Shown here in pieces: positions 60,598-64,000 of a stretch of DNA of 64,000 nt (its first letter is position 1; every line of letters begins with the position of its first letter). The translations under genes and the position numbers were made by a program. The stretch comes from Cotesia glomerata. Taxonomy: Eukaryota > Arthropoda > Insecta > Hymenoptera > Braconidae. The DNA is taken from contig NC_058163.1 of NCBI RefSeq assembly GCF_020080835.1, positions 25,928,131 through 25,992,130 of the forward strand, given 5' to 3'. The notes beneath the pieces are model-generated. The model was given only the letters and a program-made list of their open reading frames with translations. It made no database searches and was not told the origin of the DNA.

Positions 60598-60812
60598 TAG
60601 TATATTACACACCTAGGGAAGTAAAGTAAGAAATGTCTCAGATCACATGTAATTGTTGGCCGAGGCGAAGCCGAGGTCAACAAACATGTGATCTGAGGCT
60701 TTCTTATTTACTTCCCGAGGAGTGTATACTATTTTTTTGTCCGACGAAGGCGGAAAGCGGCAACTTAGTTTAGCGCAGCGGGACGAAAGTTGTCACTTTC
60801 CGCCCGGAGGGC
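60598..60812. repeat. GC-rich double-hairpin module 4
   Basis: The outer hairpin is 60598-60731 (TAGTATATTACACACC ... GTGTATACTA) around GGCCGAGGCGAAGCCGAGG. The second dyad is at 60748-60808 (GGCGGAAAGCG / CTTTCCGCC). It starts 6 bases after the stop codon of the preceding open frame. Confidence 0.7.
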
Positions 60813-60842
60813 AAAAAAAGAATATTTTTTCGAATATTACTA

Positions 60843-61113
60843 CACTGATAGAAGGATTTATTTGTATTAAAAAATATTTGTTAATAGTTAACAAATCATT
60901 TATTAGAGACCATTTTTTAGTATTAAACAAATATTTCTTAGTATTTAAAATCATTCGTTTGTATTTAATAAATCTGATATTCATTTATTAAATATTAATA
61001 AATCTTTTTAAATACTAAAAAATATTTGTTAAGGACTAAAAAGTGGTCTCTAATAAATGATTTGTTAAATATTAACAAATATTTTTAATTATAAACAAAT
61101 CCTTCTATCAGTG
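60843..61113. mobile_element. Palindromic TA-flanked MITE (CACTGATAG family), complete
   Basis: 271 bp, the same length as the copy at 7893, with both termini and TA flanks (60841-60842, 61114-61115). Confidence 0.85.
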
Positions 61114-61115
61114 TA

Positions 61116-61873
61116 CTATTGAGCCTTTTCAAAATAATAATAATGATAATTACAGGAAAATAAATCGTTGTTTTAGTTAAATAAAATTTTCTTTGTAAAA
61201 AATTTAAATTTTTAAAATAATGAAAAATTAAATATTTATATTTATTTTTAAGTTTATAAAATTAAAAAAATAATGTAACTCATTGATTTAAAAAATAAAA
61301 ATTAATTTGATGGCATACAGCTGTGGGCTATCGATAATTATTTATCTGAGTTAATTAACTCGGTATTTTTTAATATAACGTAATATAATAGCAATGCGAA
61401 AGAAAGGTGAAGGTGGATGTAGTTAGCGAGAAGCACCTGCATCGACGTGAGCTAAGAAGGTGAATTTATACATACACTCGAGTGTCGTTTTTTGCGGGGC
61501 AAGTGTAGGCGGTCTCGCCTGTTATTTTCTCCGCTATGTCATTAAAATAAAACCCTAAGAAATTATTTGTAGTGGAGTGTGTTGCAGGAAGAGCGAGACA
61601 AAAAAATAATAAGAACAAAAATATTTTGTCACTGTGTTATTTGCATTGAACAAGCTGAAATAAAAGGAATTGCGGACGAAACAAAGACAAATGGCATTTT
61701 TTATACTTTTAATTTCTGATGCTCTCGAAGATAACCAAAAGAACTGTTCGACAACTTTGGACGATCTCGTGACCTCTGCAGGTGCTACTACAGACTACAC
61801 TGATTTTATCCTCGATACCGATAATAATAATGTTTAAGTGTTTATTGTGTTTTTAGATTTTTTTTTTATATTA
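61116..61873. other. Intergenic DNA, no confident gene
   Basis: GC-richer 61390-61530 contains one end of the ACAGGCGAGACC MITE family (about 61511-61524). No exon supported. Confidence 0.4.
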
Positions 61874-62818
61874 TCTATATTATTAAGGGAATAAGCAAAA
61901 TTTTCTGGCCAGTGTATTTCTCTAGATACATAATAAAGAAATGACCTTATATCTTTTGAACTATTGATATATTAAAAGATATAAGCTCATCTCGATGTTA
62001 CACTCATCAAGACCTTTCATTTGAGTACCCACATCAATGTTTCATATATTTATATAAATTATATATATATGAATATATGAAAAATATATCAAAAATGCAT
62101 GTAGGTATTCAAATGAAAGCTCTTGATGAATGTAACATCGGGATGAGCTTATATCTTCAAAAATATCAATAATTAAGGAATGACATTGCTATCTTGTCAA
62201 CTATTGACATTTTTAAAGATATACACGGAAAAAAGAAAACTCGAAAAATTACAGTATAAAATGTAAAATCGGTCCCGTCGTAATCAAAACTAGAAAAATT
62301 ACAGTTTAAAATAACATTTTTCTAAATTCAATTTTTTAATTTAATATTCAGAGCTTTCAATGTAAATATTACATTCTACAATTTAATTCTTCTAAAACCA
62401 GTAATAATTACAATCTAAAACTGTAATTTTTCCAGTTTTCATCACGAAGCGCCACGTTGCATTATATACTGTAATTTTTCGAGTTTTCTTTTTTCCGTGT
62501 AAGCTCATTCTGATATTATACTCGTCGAGACCTTTCATTTGAGTACCCACATCAATTTTTCATATATTACATAAATTATATATATATATGTATATATGAA
62601 AAATATATGAAAATGCATGTGGGTACTCAAATGGAAGCTCTTGATGAGTGTAACATCGGGATGAGCTTATATCTTTAAAAATGTCAATAATTATGGACTG
62701 ACCTTGTATCTTGTGCACAATTGACATTTTCAAAGATATAAGCTCATCCCGACATTATACTCATCGAGAGCTTTCATTTGAGTACCCACATCAATTTTTC
62801 ATATATTTTATATATTTA

Positions 62819-62867
<49 letters not shown>

Positions 62868-63311
62868 GAGTAATATATATAAAATGCATGTGAGTACTCT
62901 AATGAAAACTCTCAATGAATCTATCATCGGGATCAGCTTATATTTTTAAAAATGTCAATAATTAAGAACTGACATGGCTATCTTGTCAACTAATGACATA
63001 TTTAAAGATATAAGCTCACCTCGACATTATACTCATCAAGACCTTTCATTTAAGTACCCACATCAATTTTTTTATATATTTTGTATATATTATATATATG
63101 TATATATAAAAAATATATCAAAAATGCATGTGGGTACTCAAATGAAAGCTCTTGATGAATGTAACATCGTGATGAGCTTATATCTTTAAAAAGGTCAATA
63201 TTTAATTTACTTAAGAAAGTACAGGGCAATTTAATAAAATTCATTATTTAGTAAAGCAAAATTTTATTTATTTTTATTTCACAAGTCACATAGTGACTGT
63301 AAGGTTGCTAT
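61874..63311 (+). mobile_element. Helitron-like element, both termini (copy 10)
   Basis: Starts TCTATATTATTAAGGG after host A (61873). Carries about four palindromic units and ends in TCACATAGTGACTGTAAGGTTGCTAT, a one-base variant of CTAG. A 276-bp MITE is nested at 62224-62499, and a loop of about 19 TA units lies near 62825-62860. Confidence 0.75.
62224..62499. mobile_element. 276-bp CACGGAAAAAAG MITE nested in a Helitron-like element
   Basis: CACGGAAAAAAGAAAACTCG pairs with CGAGTTTTCTTTTTTCCGTG; TA lies on both sides. The interior is a palindrome built on AAATTACAGT. It interrupts the AAAGATATAAGCTC arm of the host unit, so it is younger than the Helitron-like copy. It shares only the outer ends with the 28070 family. 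Confidence 0.75.
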
Positions 63312-63558
63312 TTGCTACAATTACTTTATCGTAAGCTCCCAACTAAACCCAAAAAAATATTTTTTCAACCTTAATTACAATGTTTCGCCCAAATTAATTA
63401 ATCCCCATCATTAAAAATTACCCTTCTAACCTAATCTAATCTAAAGCATTTCCTTAAAATTACACACAGAAATTCATGGATGGATTCTAATCTCGCGATG
63501 ACCTGGGCCCATAACCTGTCCGTCGAGGATCTACTTGACGTCCCGGGACGACGTAAAT
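63312..63558. other. Spacer, nothing recognised
   Basis: GC content rises towards the open frame that follows on the minus strand; possibly its 3' untranslated region. Confidence 0.35.
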
Positions 63559-63978
63559 CTACCAAACGATATCACAACCTGACACTATCTCATTTAACAG
63601 ACGTGAAAACACGCCACTGTGACTGTGACACCTCCAAATAAAACTTGAATCAGCGTGAAAATAATGGAGATGGTATCCACTATCTTCTTGCACACCCTTT
63701 ATCACACTTACACTTAACATGTCCGTATCCATATCAGCTTCCATGTTTTTAAATATTACTACCTTATTATTACAAACTCCCGTTAAAATTCTTATTAAAC
63801 CTTTCGCGAATTTATCTCGGTAAATTCGTAAACAAAATTTACCTGTTGGGTGATAGCACACCTCAGGCATCTTGAGACCAACTTTTGCATAATATATAAT
63901 ATATAATGTATAATGTATAATATAAAGAAGCCATCCACTCAGCATTACTGGACATCCGTTACTGCCAGCAGATAACAC
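63559..63978 (-). CDS. Candidate coding region, unknown protein, near window edge
   Basis: A 139-codon minus-strand frame, GC-richer than most of the window, ends in TAG. The first part (63890-63978) overlaps a TATAATGTATAA-like low-complexity run and is either a hydrophobic signal/anchor (MLSGWLLYIIHY) or intron; an AG before TTGGTCTCAAG (about 63888) could be a splice acceptor. The remainder reads like a real protein: MPEVCYHPTGKFC, VCNNKVVIF, DSGYHLHYF, FIWRCHSHS, ending CDIVW. The spaced cysteines suggest an extracellular domain. I recognise no family, and upstream exons would lie beyond 64000. Confidence 0.45.
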   Translation of the reverse strand: MLSAGSNGCPVMLSGWLLYIIHYTLYIIYYAKVGLKMPEVCYHPTGKFCLRIYRDKFAKGLIRILTGVCNNKVVIFKNMEADMDTDMLSVSVIKGVQEDSGYHLHYFHADSSFIWRCHSHSGVFSRLLNEIVSGCDIVW

Positions 63979-64000
63979 CCAAGAGCAATCGTTGCCGTAC

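Overview
The window is AT-rich eukaryotic DNA (long A/T runs, AT and AAT microsatellites, short introns with GTAAG donors, TACTAAC-like branch sites). A BEL/Pao LTR retrotransposon, TA- and TTAA-flanked MITEs, Helitron-like elements and small secreted cysteine-rich genes all fit an insect. A hymenopteran, perhaps a parasitoid wasp, is my inference; nothing read here proves it. The window is gene-poor and about half of it can be assigned to mobile elements, many nested in one another.

Layout. 586-5660: two Helitron-like elements around a small three-exon secreted Cys-rich gene on the minus strand (2879-3456) whose last exon runs into an (AAT)n/(ATT)n array. 7194-9645: palindromic MITEs and an element with an 8-bp target duplication. 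10506-10764: a tRNA-derived SINE. 11325-13797: two more Helitron-like copies. 14938-15639: a decayed paralogue of the Cys-rich gene. Its upstream region now lies 9.6 kb away at 25256-25540, because a nested insertion (15651-25255) sits between them. That insertion holds a tandem repeat, GC-rich double-hairpin modules and a nearly intact BEL/Pao element (17956-24815, identical 684-bp LTRs, ACTAT target duplication). 25.5-35 kb: mostly bare AT-rich DNA with one 758-bp MITE, a candidate coding exon (29588-29851) and a Helitron-like copy. 35-45 kb: a chain of MITEs with clear target duplications (8 bp, TA, TTAA), a good internal exon candidate (39248-39416), a SINE with a 16-bp target duplication and a truncated non-LTR retrotransposon. 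46-64 kb: more Helitron-like copies, a 1.5-kb inverted repeat pair, a candidate interrupted secreted-protein gene (59975-60592) directly followed by another double-hairpin module, and an unidentified ORF at the right edge (63559-63978).

The strongest unusual signals are: (1) a strongly strand-biased CGC[T/A] motif through the LTR, intron and all reading frames of the BEL/Pao element; (2) a 58-bp spliceosomal-type intron that would join gag to pol in frame; (3) a Helitron-like family carrying variable numbers of long palindromic units; (4) double-hairpin modules whose pairing is kept while stem sequence changes; (5) a pair of secreted Cys-rich paralogues, one with a microsatellite-encoded tail and one cut off from its promoter. 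All counts were made by eye.
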